From Nonomuraea sp. (GTDB lineage: Bacteria > Actinomycetota > Actinomycetes > Streptosporangiales > Streptosporangiaceae): a stretch of DNA of 16,838 nucleotides. The stretch lies in assembly GCA_013362835.1 (NCBI GenBank), contig JABFVJ010000232.1:1-16838 (forward strand), given 5' to 3'. How positions within the stretch are numbered: position 1 is the stretch's first letter; every line of letters begins with the position of its first letter. The translations under genes and the position numbers were made by a program. Under the pieces are notes generated by a model. The model was not told where the DNA came from. It saw only the letters and a program-made list of their open reading frames with translations, and searched no databases. Positions 1 to 6,952 of this stretch are shown here, piece by piece.

Positions 1-1800
1 CTCCTTGGGCCAGCCGCGCTCCACGCCCTCGCACCCGTCCGGCGTGGCGGCGTCGTGGGAGAAGTGGGCGTCGGCGGGGTTGCGGCCGAAGACGTGGTCG
101 ATCTGCCCGGCCGCGATCCGGCGCAGCGCCGCCTGCCTGGCGGGGTCGCCGTCGAGCACGCGGGCGGCGGCGAGGGCGGCGGCGGGCAGCCCGGCGACGT
201 TCCCCGGCTCGTTGAACTCAGGGATGATCCACAGCGAGTCTGAATATTTCCGGAAATCCCACATGTTCTGCGACCTGGCGATAGCCACGTCCGCCCACTG
301 CTCGATCTTGGCGCGCAGCGCCGCCGATGGGTAGCGCTCGGCGTAGTAGGCCAGCGACTCCATTGTGACGTGCTCGCTCATCCGCTGGCCCTTGGTGGTG
401 GCCGGGTCGGTCCAGTCGAGGTTCGCCACCAGCCAGTCCACCTGGGCGCGGGCGGCGTCGAGGTGACGCTGCGCGCCGGGGAGCCCGTCACGCTTCGCCA
501 CGTCGTACATCATCAGGTTGGGCACGATCGAGTGGCCGGGCGGGAGCATGCCCTTGCCGGTGCCGACGATCGTGTACGTCTGGAACAGGTCGGCGCTGTG
601 CGGCAGGTCGTACCAGTTCCAGCGGTCGCGGGCGGATTCGCCCCACAGAGCGGTCAGGTGGTCGCGGGCCTTGACGTACTGGGCACGCGGGATCCACCTC
701 TCCAGATGCGGATAGGCGTGCACGAACCAGGCGAGCTGCTCCTTCAGCAGGTCGTGGTTGACCTTGCCCTGGAGGTAGAGGTCGACGCCCCAATTGATCA
801 GCTTGACGATCTCCGGCGCGTCGGCGGCGGCGGGGATCGCCAGGCCGTCGTAGCGGCCGGTGCCGGGGGCGCGGGTGAGTGCGTCCGGGTTGGACAGGTA
901 GAGCTCGATCAGGCTCTGCAGCGAGAACGAGAACTGGTGGTCGTCCCGCCAGGCCACGCCCGTGTTGCCCCGGTTGCAGCGCGGCCCCTTGGGATCGGTG
1001 AAGACCATCTTGGTCGCGTCACCGTGGGCGCAGCGGGTCTGCTCCATGAAGTCCACCGCCCGCTGGATCGCCACCCGATAAGTCCAGTACGGCCCGATCC
1101 CGAACGGGTGCGACGTGCCACCGCTCACCACGGCCACGTACGGGCCCGCCGAGGCCGGGCGGAAGGCGGTGAAGTCGCCCACGCCGCCCTTGACCGTGCC
1201 GCCGAACACCACGGAACCGTCCTGGGTGATCGTGAACGGCGTCCCGTCGGCCGCGCCGGGAGCGGTGAACCGTTTGGGGCCGGTCAGGTCGTAGCCGCTC
1301 TGGTTGACCAGGACGTCCTGGTGCGGCGCGGTCGAGCGCAGCCGTACGGCGTCGGCCCTGGTGACCTTGCCCGCCGTGACGGCGGTGACGGTGAGGTCGA
1401 GCGTGTCGCCCACGGCCAGCGTCACCGTGCCGAGCGGGTGCCAGGCGTCGCCGAAGGCGGCCTGGTTCGCCTTGACCCGCGTCTGCCCCCAGGAGTAGAG
1501 CACGGCGGGGTCGTTGACGTCGGAGGAGGCGGGGATCCAGACGTCCAGGGAGAAGTCGCCGGCCGCCGGAGCGGTGAGCGTCCAGGTGGCGGTCGCGCCG
1601 GTCTCCCTGGTGAAGCGGGTCGTGCCGTTGAGGTGACCGGTGCGCTGGGCCTGCGTCCAGGCGCCGGTCTCGCGGTAGCCGGGGTCGCGGGTGGTGACCA
1701 CGGCCTGGACCGGGCCCGGCGCGGCCTGGGCCGGGACGGCCACCAGCAGAGCGGACAGTAAAGACAACACGGGTAAGGCGCGATGCAGGTGTGCGAACAT
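1..1800 (-). CDS. Secreted golvesin/CelD_N-domain protein with GH9-like barrel (partial, 3' end outside window)
   Basis: An open frame runs from the ATG at 1800 to the window edge (600 residues, no stop), preceded by an AGAGGTGG ribosome site 7 nt upstream. Residues 1-27 form a signal peptide ending near VPAQA. Residues about 35-157 match a golvesin C-terminal-like domain (DPGYRETG, GATATW, DVWIP, ADAVRLR). Residues about 161-237 resemble the Ig-like CelD_N domain of family 9 cellulases, with the hallmark VNQSGY (165-170). The rest is helical and looks like an (alpha/alpha)6 barrel; FGRNP (571-575) resembles the C-terminal GRNP box of GH9 enzymes. Where GH9 has the catalytic DAGD, WRDD (284-287) is found, so catalysis is uncertain. 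It is the last visible gene of the IclR/ABC transporter operon, so it probably releases or modifies the ligand outside the cell. Export and domain order are well supported; enzyme class and substrate are inference. A polysaccharide lyase is the alternative. Confidence 0.75.
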   Translation of the reverse strand, partial: MFAHLHRALPVLSLLSALLVAVPAQAAPGPVQAVVTTRDPGYRETGAWTQAQRTGHLNGTTRFTRETGATATWTLTAPAAGDFSLDVWIPASSDVNDPAVLYSWGQTRVKANQAAFGDAWHPLGTVTLAVGDTLDLTVTAVTAGKVTRADAVRLRSTAPHQDVLVNQSGYDLTGPKRFTAPGAADGTPFTITQDGSVVFGGTVKGGVGDFTAFRPASAGPYVAVVSGGTSHPFGIGPYWTYRVAIQRAVDFMEQTRCAHGDATKMVFTDPKGPRCNRGNTGVAWRDDHQFSFSLQSLIELYLSNPDALTRAPGTGRYDGLAIPAAADAPEIVKLINWGVDLYLQGKVNHDLLKEQLAWFVHAYPHLERWIPRAQYVKARDHLTALWGESARDRWNWYDLPHSADLFQTYTIVGTGKGMLPPGHSIVPNLMMYDVAKRDGLPGAQRHLDAARAQVDWLVANLDWTDPATTKGQRMSEHVTMESLAYYAERYPSAALRAKIEQWADVAIARSQNMWDFRKYSDSLWIIPEFNEPGNVAGLPAAALAAARVLDGDPARQAALRRIAAGQIDHVFGRNPADAHFSHDAATPDGCEGVERGWPKE

Positions 1801-1807
1801 GGCGGAA

Positions 1808-1815
1808 CCACCTCT
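1808..1815 (-). promoter_or_regulatory. Ribosome binding site of the secreted GH9-like protein
   Basis: AGAGGTGG on the minus strand, 7 nt before the ATG at 1800. It fixes the start directly ahead of a good signal peptide and supports this gene over the antisense frames that overlap it. Confidence 0.6.
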
Positions 1816-1863
1816 GTCGGGAAGGGCACGGGGTGTACGGAAGCCGCCCGGCGACCCGGACGC

Positions 1864-1916
1864 CCGGGGAGTTCCCCGGACGCGCCCCCCAGGGAATTGC
1901 CGTTCCCATGGGCGCG
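1864..1916 (-). other. Two adjacent stem-loops between the sugar-binding protein and the secreted enzyme
   Basis: The 138-bp gap holds two hairpins. One is 7+7 with a 2-nt centre at 1864-1879 (CCGGGGA/TCCCCGG). The other spans 1881-1916: CGCG, a 3-C bulge, CCCA and GGGAA pair across a TTGCCG loop with TTCCC, a bulged A, TGGG and CGCG. Neither is followed by a U-tract on either strand, so they are not typical Rho-independent terminators. Being just downstream of a binding-protein stop codon, they more likely stabilise the upstream mRNA or reduce read-through into the enzyme gene, as seen at other binding-protein operons. The role is inferred. Confidence 0.45.
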
Positions 1917-1938
1917 GGTCCCCTGCCGGGCGGTTCTC

Positions 1939-3219
1939 CTACTTCTGCAGCGGCTTGGCGGTCTCGGCCGCCTTGGCCAGCGCGTCCTTGGCCGACGACC
2001 GGCCGACGAGCACGGCCTGCACCTGCTCGGCGATGGCGGACTCGATCTGGGAGTACCCGGCGTACCGCCAGAACGGGTTCGCCGTGGCGGTCTTGGTGAT
2101 CTTCTCGGTCCACTCGGTGGTGAACGCGTCGCCCGCGACCTTCGGGTCGGCGAGCCCGGCGGTCGTGGTGGGCGGCAGCTTCACCTTCTCGAAGAAGGAG
2201 GCCACGGTGGCGGTGTCGGAGGTCGCGTACGAGGCGAAGTCGGCCGCCGCGTCGGCGCCCTCGCCGTCGACGACCACGATCACGTGCCCCCACAGCAGCG
2301 CCTGCGGCGCGTCGCCCGCCTTGAGCACCGGCCTGGCCAGCGGCGCCATCTTCTCGGCCAGCGACTTGTCCGGCGACTGGCTCGCCACCACGCCCCGCGT
2401 GATGATCGCGTCGTCGTAGAAGGCCGCCTTGCCCTGGGCGAACAGCGCGCGGGCGTCGAACCGGTCCACGTCGGGGGCGATCAGCTTGCCGTCGTAGAGC
2501 TTCTTGTACCACTCGACGGCCGCCACCGACGCGTCGTCGCCGACCGTGATCGTGTCGCCCTCCAGCAGCGGGCTGCCGAACGTGCGCATCCACGGCAGGA
2601 TGTCCTTGAGCTGGGCCGCCTTGGTCGCCGCCGCGTACGGCGTGATGCCGCCGCCCAGCTTGGCCACCGCGCGCAGCGCCGCCTCGAACTCCTCGATCGT
2701 CGCCGGCATGGTCTCGACGCCGGCCTTCTTCAGGAGCTCGGTGTTGGCGACCAGCCCGATGGAACCGGTCGTCCACGGCAGCCCGAGCTGCTTGCCGCCG
2801 AACTGCCCGCTGCTCAGCGCCACGTCGGTGTAGCCGCCCTTGGCCGCCTGCGGCCCGAGGTCACGCAGCTTGCCCATGGCCGCCATCGCGGCGAGCCAGG
2901 AGATGTCGAGCTGGATGGCCCCGGTGAGCTGACCCCCGCGCAGCTTGAGCGTCACCTGGTTCAGATACTCGTTGTACGGGAACGACGCCGTGTCGATCTT
3001 CACCTGCTTCGCCCCGGCGTACGCGTCCACGATGGCCTGCACGGCGGCCTTCTGGGCCTCCTCGTTCAGCGACCACGAGGTGAACCCGAACGTCTTGGCG
3101 GCCGCGTCGCCCTTCGGCGCGCCTCCTCCCGCGGCGTCCGGCGCGCAGGCGGCCACGGCGGCCCCGAGCGCGCCCAGGCCGAGCAGGCGGAAGGCGTCGC
3201 GGCGGTTGAGCGTGTTCAT
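1939..3219 (-). CDS. Carbohydrate ABC transporter substrate-binding lipoprotein (CUT1, solute-binding family 1)
   Basis: A 426-residue extracellular sugar-binding lipoprotein. The start is the ATG at 3219, with AGGAGA a few bases upstream. The N-terminus has a twin-arginine-like pair (R6-R7), a hydrophobic segment and a lipobox AVAAC, giving a lipidated Cys25. The mature part has the layout of MalE-type family 1 binding proteins: FGFTSWSLNEEAQKAAVQAI near the start, the PWTTGSIGLVANTELLKKAG segment typical of these proteins, and a WTEKITKTATANPFWRYAGY region near the end. It lies 26 bp downstream of the second permease in the same operon, so it captures the ligand for that importer. It is third in the transporter set rather than first, which is less common. 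The substrate cannot be read from sequence; the neighbouring sugar-acid enzymes suggest an oligosaccharide or sugar acid. Confidence 0.93.
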   Translation of the reverse strand: MNTLNRRDAFRLLGLGALGAAVAACAPDAAGGGAPKGDAAAKTFGFTSWSLNEEAQKAAVQAIVDAYAGAKQVKIDTASFPYNEYLNQVTLKLRGGQLTGAIQLDISWLAAMAAMGKLRDLGPQAAKGGYTDVALSSGQFGGKQLGLPWTTGSIGLVANTELLKKAGVETMPATIEEFEAALRAVAKLGGGITPYAAATKAAQLKDILPWMRTFGSPLLEGDTITVGDDASVAAVEWYKKLYDGKLIAPDVDRFDARALFAQGKAAFYDDAIITRGVVASQSPDKSLAEKMAPLARPVLKAGDAPQALLWGHVIVVVDGEGADAAADFASYATSDTATVASFFEKVKLPPTTTAGLADPKVAGDAFTTEWTEKITKTATANPFWRYAGYSQIESAIAEQVQAVLVGRSSAKDALAKAAETAKPLQK

Positions 3220-3245
3220 GTCTCTCCTACAGAAGGGGGATGGGG

Positions 3246-4121
3246 TCAGCCCTTGACCGCGCCCGCCGTCAGCCCGCCGACCAGGTACCGCTGCAGGAAC
3301 ATGAACGCGGCGATGACCGGGAGCGAGACGACGAAGGACGCGGCCATCAGGTCTGGCCAGGCGGTTTGGAACTCCCCGAGATAGGTGTGCACCAGGCCGG
3401 GCGGCAGCGTCTGCCGGTCCGGGTCGGTGAGGGTGAGCGCGAAGATGAAGTCGTTCCACGCCCGTACGAACGCGAACAGCCCGGCCGCCACCAGCCCCGG
3501 CGCGGCCAGGGGCAGCGCGATCCGGTGCAGGGTGCGCCAGCGCGAGGCGCCGTCGATCGCGGCCGCCTCCATCAGCGTCGACGGCACGGTGTCGAAGATG
3601 CCCTTCAGCATCCACACGCACAGCGGCAGCGTGAACGTGGTGAACGACAGGATCAGCGCCCCGTAGCCGCCGAGCAGGCCCGAGGCGCTGAAGACGGCGT
3701 ACAGGGTGATCAGCAGCAGCGCCTGCGGGAACAGCTGCGAGGCGAGCACGAGGTGCATCAGCGACTTGCGCCCCCGGTAGCGGAACTTGGAGAACGCGTA
3801 GGCCATGTACGCCGACACGATCACGCTGAGGAACGCTGTGACGATCGACACGATCACGCTGTTGACCAGGTAGCCGAAGAGCTGTTCGTTCTCGGCGAGC
3901 TTGGTGAAGTGGTCGAGGGTGACCTCGGTGGGGAACAACGACGGCGGGAAGCTGAACGCCTTGTCGTCGGGCGTGAACGCGGTGACGACCAGCCAGTAGA
4001 TCGGCGCCATCCCGAACAACCCGATGACGGCCACGGCGATCCAGGCGGCGGCGCGGGAGCGGGGCCGGCGCCGCCGTTCGGCGCGCGAGAGCGGGACCGG
4101 GCGGGTCAGCGTGGCCGTCAT
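3246..4121 (-). CDS. Carbohydrate ABC transporter permease, MalG/UgpE type
   Basis: A 291-residue inner-membrane permease of the CUT1 family. After a basic cytoplasmic N-terminus (residues 1-23) come about six membrane segments. The EAA loop that docks the ATPase is intact at residues 185-204 (EAAAIDGASRWRTLHRIALP), and the C-terminus ends in the usual QRYLVGGLTAGAVKG. Its ATG overlaps the stop of the upstream permease in a TCAT/ATGA junction, so translation is coupled. It forms the translocation pore with the preceding permease. No ATPase gene is present in the window, so the pair must use an ATPase encoded elsewhere. Confidence 0.95.
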   Translation of the reverse strand: MTATLTRPVPLSRAERRRRPRSRAAAWIAVAVIGLFGMAPIYWLVVTAFTPDDKAFSFPPSLFPTEVTLDHFTKLAENEQLFGYLVNSVIVSIVTAFLSVIVSAYMAYAFSKFRYRGRKSLMHLVLASQLFPQALLLITLYAVFSASGLLGGYGALILSFTTFTLPLCVWMLKGIFDTVPSTLMEAAAIDGASRWRTLHRIALPLAAPGLVAAGLFAFVRAWNDFIFALTLTDPDRQTLPPGLVHTYLGEFQTAWPDLMAASFVVSLPVIAAFMFLQRYLVGGLTAGAVKG

Positions 4122-4975
4122 GCGTTCTCCTTGCGCAGGTAGAAGGCCATCAGCACGAGCAGCAGGAGCATCCACAGGCCGCCGAGCGCGGTCGCGTGCC
4201 CGAGGTCGAAGCCCTTGAACGCGGTGTCGTACACGGCCACCGCGAAGGTCTTGGTCGCGCCGGCCGGGCCGCCGCCGGTCAGGACGTAGATGGTGTCGAA
4301 ATGCTGGAAGTTCCAGATGAACTCCAGCAGGAACGCGATCCCGGCGATCGCCCGCATGTGCGGCACGGTCACCGACAGGAAACGGCGGATCGCGCCCGCG
4401 CCGTCGACCGAGGCGGCCTCGTGCAGCTCCTTGGGCATCGTCTGCAGGCCGGCCAGCAGCATGACCATCATCCAGGGGAAGCTGGCCCACGTCTTGGTGA
4501 CGATCACCGCGAGCATCGCCGTGCCGGGCTCGCCGAGCCAGCTGATGTGCGTGCCGAGCAGGCCGTTGAGCACGCCGTAGTTGGCGTTGAAGATCCACAG
4601 CCACAGGAAGGAGACCACGACGCCGGGGATCACCCACGGGAACAGGAACACGCCGCGCAGCCAGCCGGGCAGACCGGAGTCGAGCGCGAGGGCGAGGGCG
4701 TACCCGATCACGAAGGGGGCGATCGTCGCGCCGATCGTGAACACCAGCGTGTTGCGCAGCACCGGCCAGAAGTCGCCGCCGAGCAGGTCGGCGAAGTTGG
4801 ACAGGCCGACGAACGCCCGGCCGGGCTGCACGAGGCTCTGCTCGAAGAAGCCGGTGACCAGCGCGGACACCAGCGGGTACGCGATGATCGCGAGGAACAG
4901 GGCCAGGCCGGGGACCATCAGCAGCCAGGCGAACTGGCCGTCGGTCAGCCGCCTCCCGGCGCCGGGCGCGCTCAT
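4118..4975 (-). CDS. Carbohydrate ABC transporter permease, MalF/UgpA type
   Basis: A 285-residue permease of the CUT1 family with about six membrane helices. Residues 17-40 form the first helix (WLLMVPGLALFLAIIAYPLV). The N-terminal GLSNFADLL box after it is typical of UgpA/MalF-like proteins. The EAA loop is at residues 186-205 (EAASVDGAGAIRRFLSVTVP), and the LTGGGPAGAT motif (232-241) is characteristic of this subunit. The ATG at 4975 overlaps the IclR stop codon (ATGA), so regulator and permease are translated from one message. It heterodimerises with the next gene's product. Confidence 0.95.
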   Translation of the reverse strand: MSAPGAGRRLTDGQFAWLLMVPGLALFLAIIAYPLVSALVTGFFEQSLVQPGRAFVGLSNFADLLGGDFWPVLRNTLVFTIGATIAPFVIGYALALALDSGLPGWLRGVFLFPWVIPGVVVSFLWLWIFNANYGVLNGLLGTHISWLGEPGTAMLAVIVTKTWASFPWMMVMLLAGLQTMPKELHEAASVDGAGAIRRFLSVTVPHMRAIAGIAFLLEFIWNFQHFDTIYVLTGGGPAGATKTFAVAVYDTAFKGFDLGHATALGGLWMLLLLVLMAFYLRKENA

Positions 4976-5766
4976 GACGTGGCCACGACGGCGTGCATCG
5001 GGCCGACGTAGCCGAGGCCGATGCTGATCGAGTCGGCGGTCTCGATCACCGTACGGGCGAGCTCGCCCTCGCGGGCGTCCAGGTCGATCGCCGACAGCGG
5101 CCCCGAGATGGAGATCGCCGCGACGACCGCGCCCGACATGTCGCGGATCGGCGCGGCCACGCAGGCGCGGCCGAAGGCCAGCTCCTCGACCTCGGTCGCG
5201 TAGCCCCGGCCGACCACCGCCGCGAGCTCCTCGTCGAGGCGCTCGTGGGTGACGATCGTCCTGGAGGTGAACGGCCGCAGCTCGGGCAGCAGCGCCCGCC
5301 GCTCGGCCGGGCCGAGCCCGAGCAGCAGGCACTTGCCGATGCCGGTCGCGTACAGCGGCTTGCGCTGCCCGGTCAGCACGAACGACCTCGGGGCCAGCCT
5401 GCCTTCGAAGTTCAGCAGGTAGAACATGGACTCGTCGCGCCGGACCGCCACGTTGACGCCGAGGCCGAGCGCGGCGGCGAGGTCCTGGGCGACCTGACGG
5501 GCCTCGCGGTGCACCGGGTTCTGGTTCAGCGCGACGCCGCCGAGCGTGATGGGCGCGGTGCCGAGCCGGTAGAGGCCGCTCACCTCGTCGCGTTCGACGA
5601 ACTCCAGCGTCTCCAGCGTGGCCAGCAGCCGCGACGCGGTCGAGGTGCCGAGCCCGGTGGCCTTGGCGACGTCGGACACGCGCAGCTCCGGCCGCCCGTT
5701 CAGGAACGCCCGCAGGACGGAGATCGCCCGTTCCACGCTCTGATTGTTGCTCTGATCGGAAGCCAC
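4972..5766 (-). CDS. IclR-family transcriptional regulator
   Basis: A 264-residue one-component regulator. The chosen start is the GTG at 5766, with GGAGA 4-5 nt upstream; an in-frame GTG at 5793 would add nine residues but has no ribosome site and would put the palindrome inside the gene. Residues 7-20 (NQSVERAISVLRAF) and the winged helix at about 28-58 (LRVSDVAKATGLGTSTASRLLATLE) are typical IclR DNA-binding elements. The C-terminal effector domain contains LYATGIGKCLL, GYATEVEELAFGRACVAAPI and AAISISGP, all family hallmarks. It is the first gene of its operon and lies divergent from the enolase/DHDPS/SDR genes, so it most likely controls both directions from the shared gap. Its effector is probably a pathway sugar acid; that is inference. 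Confidence 0.93.
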   Translation of the reverse strand: MASDQSNNQSVERAISVLRAFLNGRPELRVSDVAKATGLGTSTASRLLATLETLEFVERDEVSGLYRLGTAPITLGGVALNQNPVHREARQVAQDLAAALGLGVNVAVRRDESMFYLLNFEGRLAPRSFVLTGQRKPLYATGIGKCLLLGLGPAERRALLPELRPFTSRTIVTHERLDEELAAVVGRGYATEVEELAFGRACVAAPIRDMSGAVVAAISISGPLSAIDLDAREGELARTVIETADSISIGLGYVGPMHAVVATS

Positions 5767-5770
5767 CCTG

Positions 5771-5775
5771 TCTCC
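5771..5775 (-). promoter_or_regulatory. Ribosome binding site of the IclR regulator gene
   Basis: GGAGA on the minus strand, 4-5 nt from the GTG at 5766. This decides the start in favour of GTG-5766 over GTG-5793. Confidence 0.5.
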
Positions 5776-5777
5776 AT

Positions 5778-5792
5778 TGCAATTGACTTGCA
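5778..5792. promoter_or_regulatory. Candidate IclR operator: 15-bp palindrome in the divergent promoter region
   Basis: TGCAATTGACTTGCA has perfect 5-bp arms (TGCAA/TTGCA) around a 5-bp centre. The length and layout match operators bound by IclR-family proteins, and the site lies between the regulator start (5766) and the enolase-superfamily gene start (5814). The surrounding 47 bp is also distinctly AT-richer than the genes. No confident -35/-10 pair could be assigned on either strand. Binding is inferred. Confidence 0.55.
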
Positions 5793-5813
5793 CTATGTGG
5801 GATCGTCCTGCAC

Positions 5814-6938
5814 ATGCCGCAAATCCGTCAAGTGCGTTGTTTCCCGGTGAAGGTCCGGCACCACGACGCCTACCTCGGGACGCCCGCCCAGGAGGAGGGC
5901 TACTTCGTCCGGCCGCCCTGGCGCAGCCTCTACTCCGCCCGGTTCGAGACCCTGCTCGTCGCGATCACCAGCGACGACGGCACCACCGGGTGGGGCGAGG
6001 CGCTGGCGCCGGTCGCGCCCGAGGTGCCCGCCGCGATCGTCGAGCGGCTGCTCGCGCCGGTGCTGATCGGCGAGGACCCGACGCGGGTGCGCCCGCTGTG
6101 GGAGCGGCTCACCGGCCTGATGCGCGAGCGCGGCCACCTCACCGGGCACCAGGCCGACGCGCTCGCCGCCGTCGACATCGCCCTGTGGGACCTGACCGGC
6201 CGCCTCACCGGCCGCTCGGTCGCCTCCCTGCTCGGGGGCGCCTTCCGTACGGACGTCCCCGTGTACGTGAGCGGCCTGCCGAAGCCGTCCGACGACGAAC
6301 GCGCCGAGCTGGCCCGTGAATGGGCCGCCAAGGGCGCGACCATGGTCAAGCTGCACCTCGGGCACGGCGTCGAGGAGGACCTGGCCACGTACGACGCGGT
6401 CGCCGCCTCCGGCCTGCGCGTGGCGGTCGACGCCCACTGGGTGTACGACGTCCCCCAGGCCGTACGGCTGGCCCGCGGCCTGGCCGAACGCGGCGCGCTG
6501 TTCCTGGAGGCCCCGCTCGCGCCCGAGGACGTCGAAGGCCACCGAGACCTGGCCCGCCGCGCCGACCTGCCGATCGCCGTCGGCGAGACCCTGCGCAACC
6601 GGTACGAGTTCGCCCACTGGCTCGGCCGGCGCGCCCTCGGTCTCGCCCAGCCGGACGTGGGGCGTACCGGGATCACCGAGCTGATGTCGATCGCCGAGCT
6701 GGCCGCGGCGCACCACGTACGGGTCGCGCCGCACCACTCGACCGGGCTCGGGATCGCGCTCGCCGCCGGGATCCACGTGAGCGCGGCGCTCGGCAACCTG
6801 GCCTTCTTCGAGTACCAGCCCACCACCTGCGAGGTCGCCGGGTCGATCCTGACCGCGCCGCTGCCCGGCGACGCGACCGGCTTCCCCGTGCCCACCGGCC
6901 CCGGCCTCGGCGTGGACGTCAACCCCGAAGCACTGTGA
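5814..6938 (+). CDS. Enolase-superfamily enzyme, mandelate racemase subgroup; probable sugar-acid dehydratase
   Basis: A 374-residue enzyme with an N-terminal capping domain and a (beta/alpha)8 barrel. Counting from the ATG at 5814, the Mg ligands are D206 (VDAHW), E232 (FLEAPL) and E258 (VGETL). Their 26/26 spacing, D281 of QPDVGRTG at +23 and H308 of APHHSTG at +27 reproduce the mandelate racemase pattern exactly, giving the His-Asp dyad. The second acid/base motif is K179-L180-H181, a K-x-H instead of K-x-K. Such enzymes mostly dehydrate aldonic or aldaric acids to 2-keto-3-deoxy acids, which fits the downstream lyase-family gene. Exact substrate is unknown. The start has no clear Shine-Dalgarno and may be nearly leaderless. 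Its stop overlaps a possible GTG start of the next gene. Confidence 0.88.
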   Translation: MPQIRQVRCFPVKVRHHDAYLGTPAQEEGYFVRPPWRSLYSARFETLLVAITSDDGTTGWGEALAPVAPEVPAAIVERLLAPVLIGEDPTRVRPLWERLTGLMRERGHLTGHQADALAAVDIALWDLTGRLTGRSVASLLGGAFRTDVPVYVSGLPKPSDDERAELAREWAAKGATMVKLHLGHGVEEDLATYDAVAASGLRVAVDAHWVYDVPQAVRLARGLAERGALFLEAPLAPEDVEGHRDLARRADLPIAVGETLRNRYEFAHWLGRRALGLAQPDVGRTGITELMSIAELAAAHHVRVAPHHSTGLGIALAAGIHVSAALGNLAFFEYQPTTCEVAGSILTAPLPGDATGFPVPTGPGLGVDVNPEAL

Positions 6939-6940
6939 AC

Positions 6941-6945
6941 GGAGA
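6941..6945 (+). promoter_or_regulatory. Ribosome binding site supporting a TTG start for the DHDPS-family gene
   Basis: GGAGA, 7 nt before TTG at 6953, just after the enolase-superfamily stop codon. It favours TTG-6953 over the overlapping GTG at 6935. Confidence 0.5.
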
Positions 6946-6952
6946 CATTTCG

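Noticed and set aside
370..1761. Long open frame on the plus strand (463 codons)
   Set aside because: Antisense to the secreted GH9-like protein; composition is Arg/Gly/Val rich with no domain, and the minus frame has a ribosome site, signal peptide and recognisable domains.
1881..1916. Rho-independent terminator after the binding-protein gene
   Set aside because: Strong stem, but no run of T follows on the minus strand.
1783..3384. Long open frame on the plus strand (533 codons)
   Set aside because: Antisense to the sugar-binding lipoprotein; low-complexity product typical of shadow frames in GC-rich DNA.
5783..5811. TTGACT as a -35 box of the enolase-superfamily gene
   Set aside because: No reasonable -10 hexamer lies 16-18 bp downstream before the start codon; the string is better explained as the centre of the palindrome.
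6935..6952. GTG at 6935 as start of the DHDPS-family gene
   Set aside because: It overlaps the previous stop (GTGA) and is possible, but the only ribosome site (GGAGA) is placed for TTG-6953, and numbering from there puts the Schiff-base lysine at residue 161 as in DapA. Kept as an alternative.
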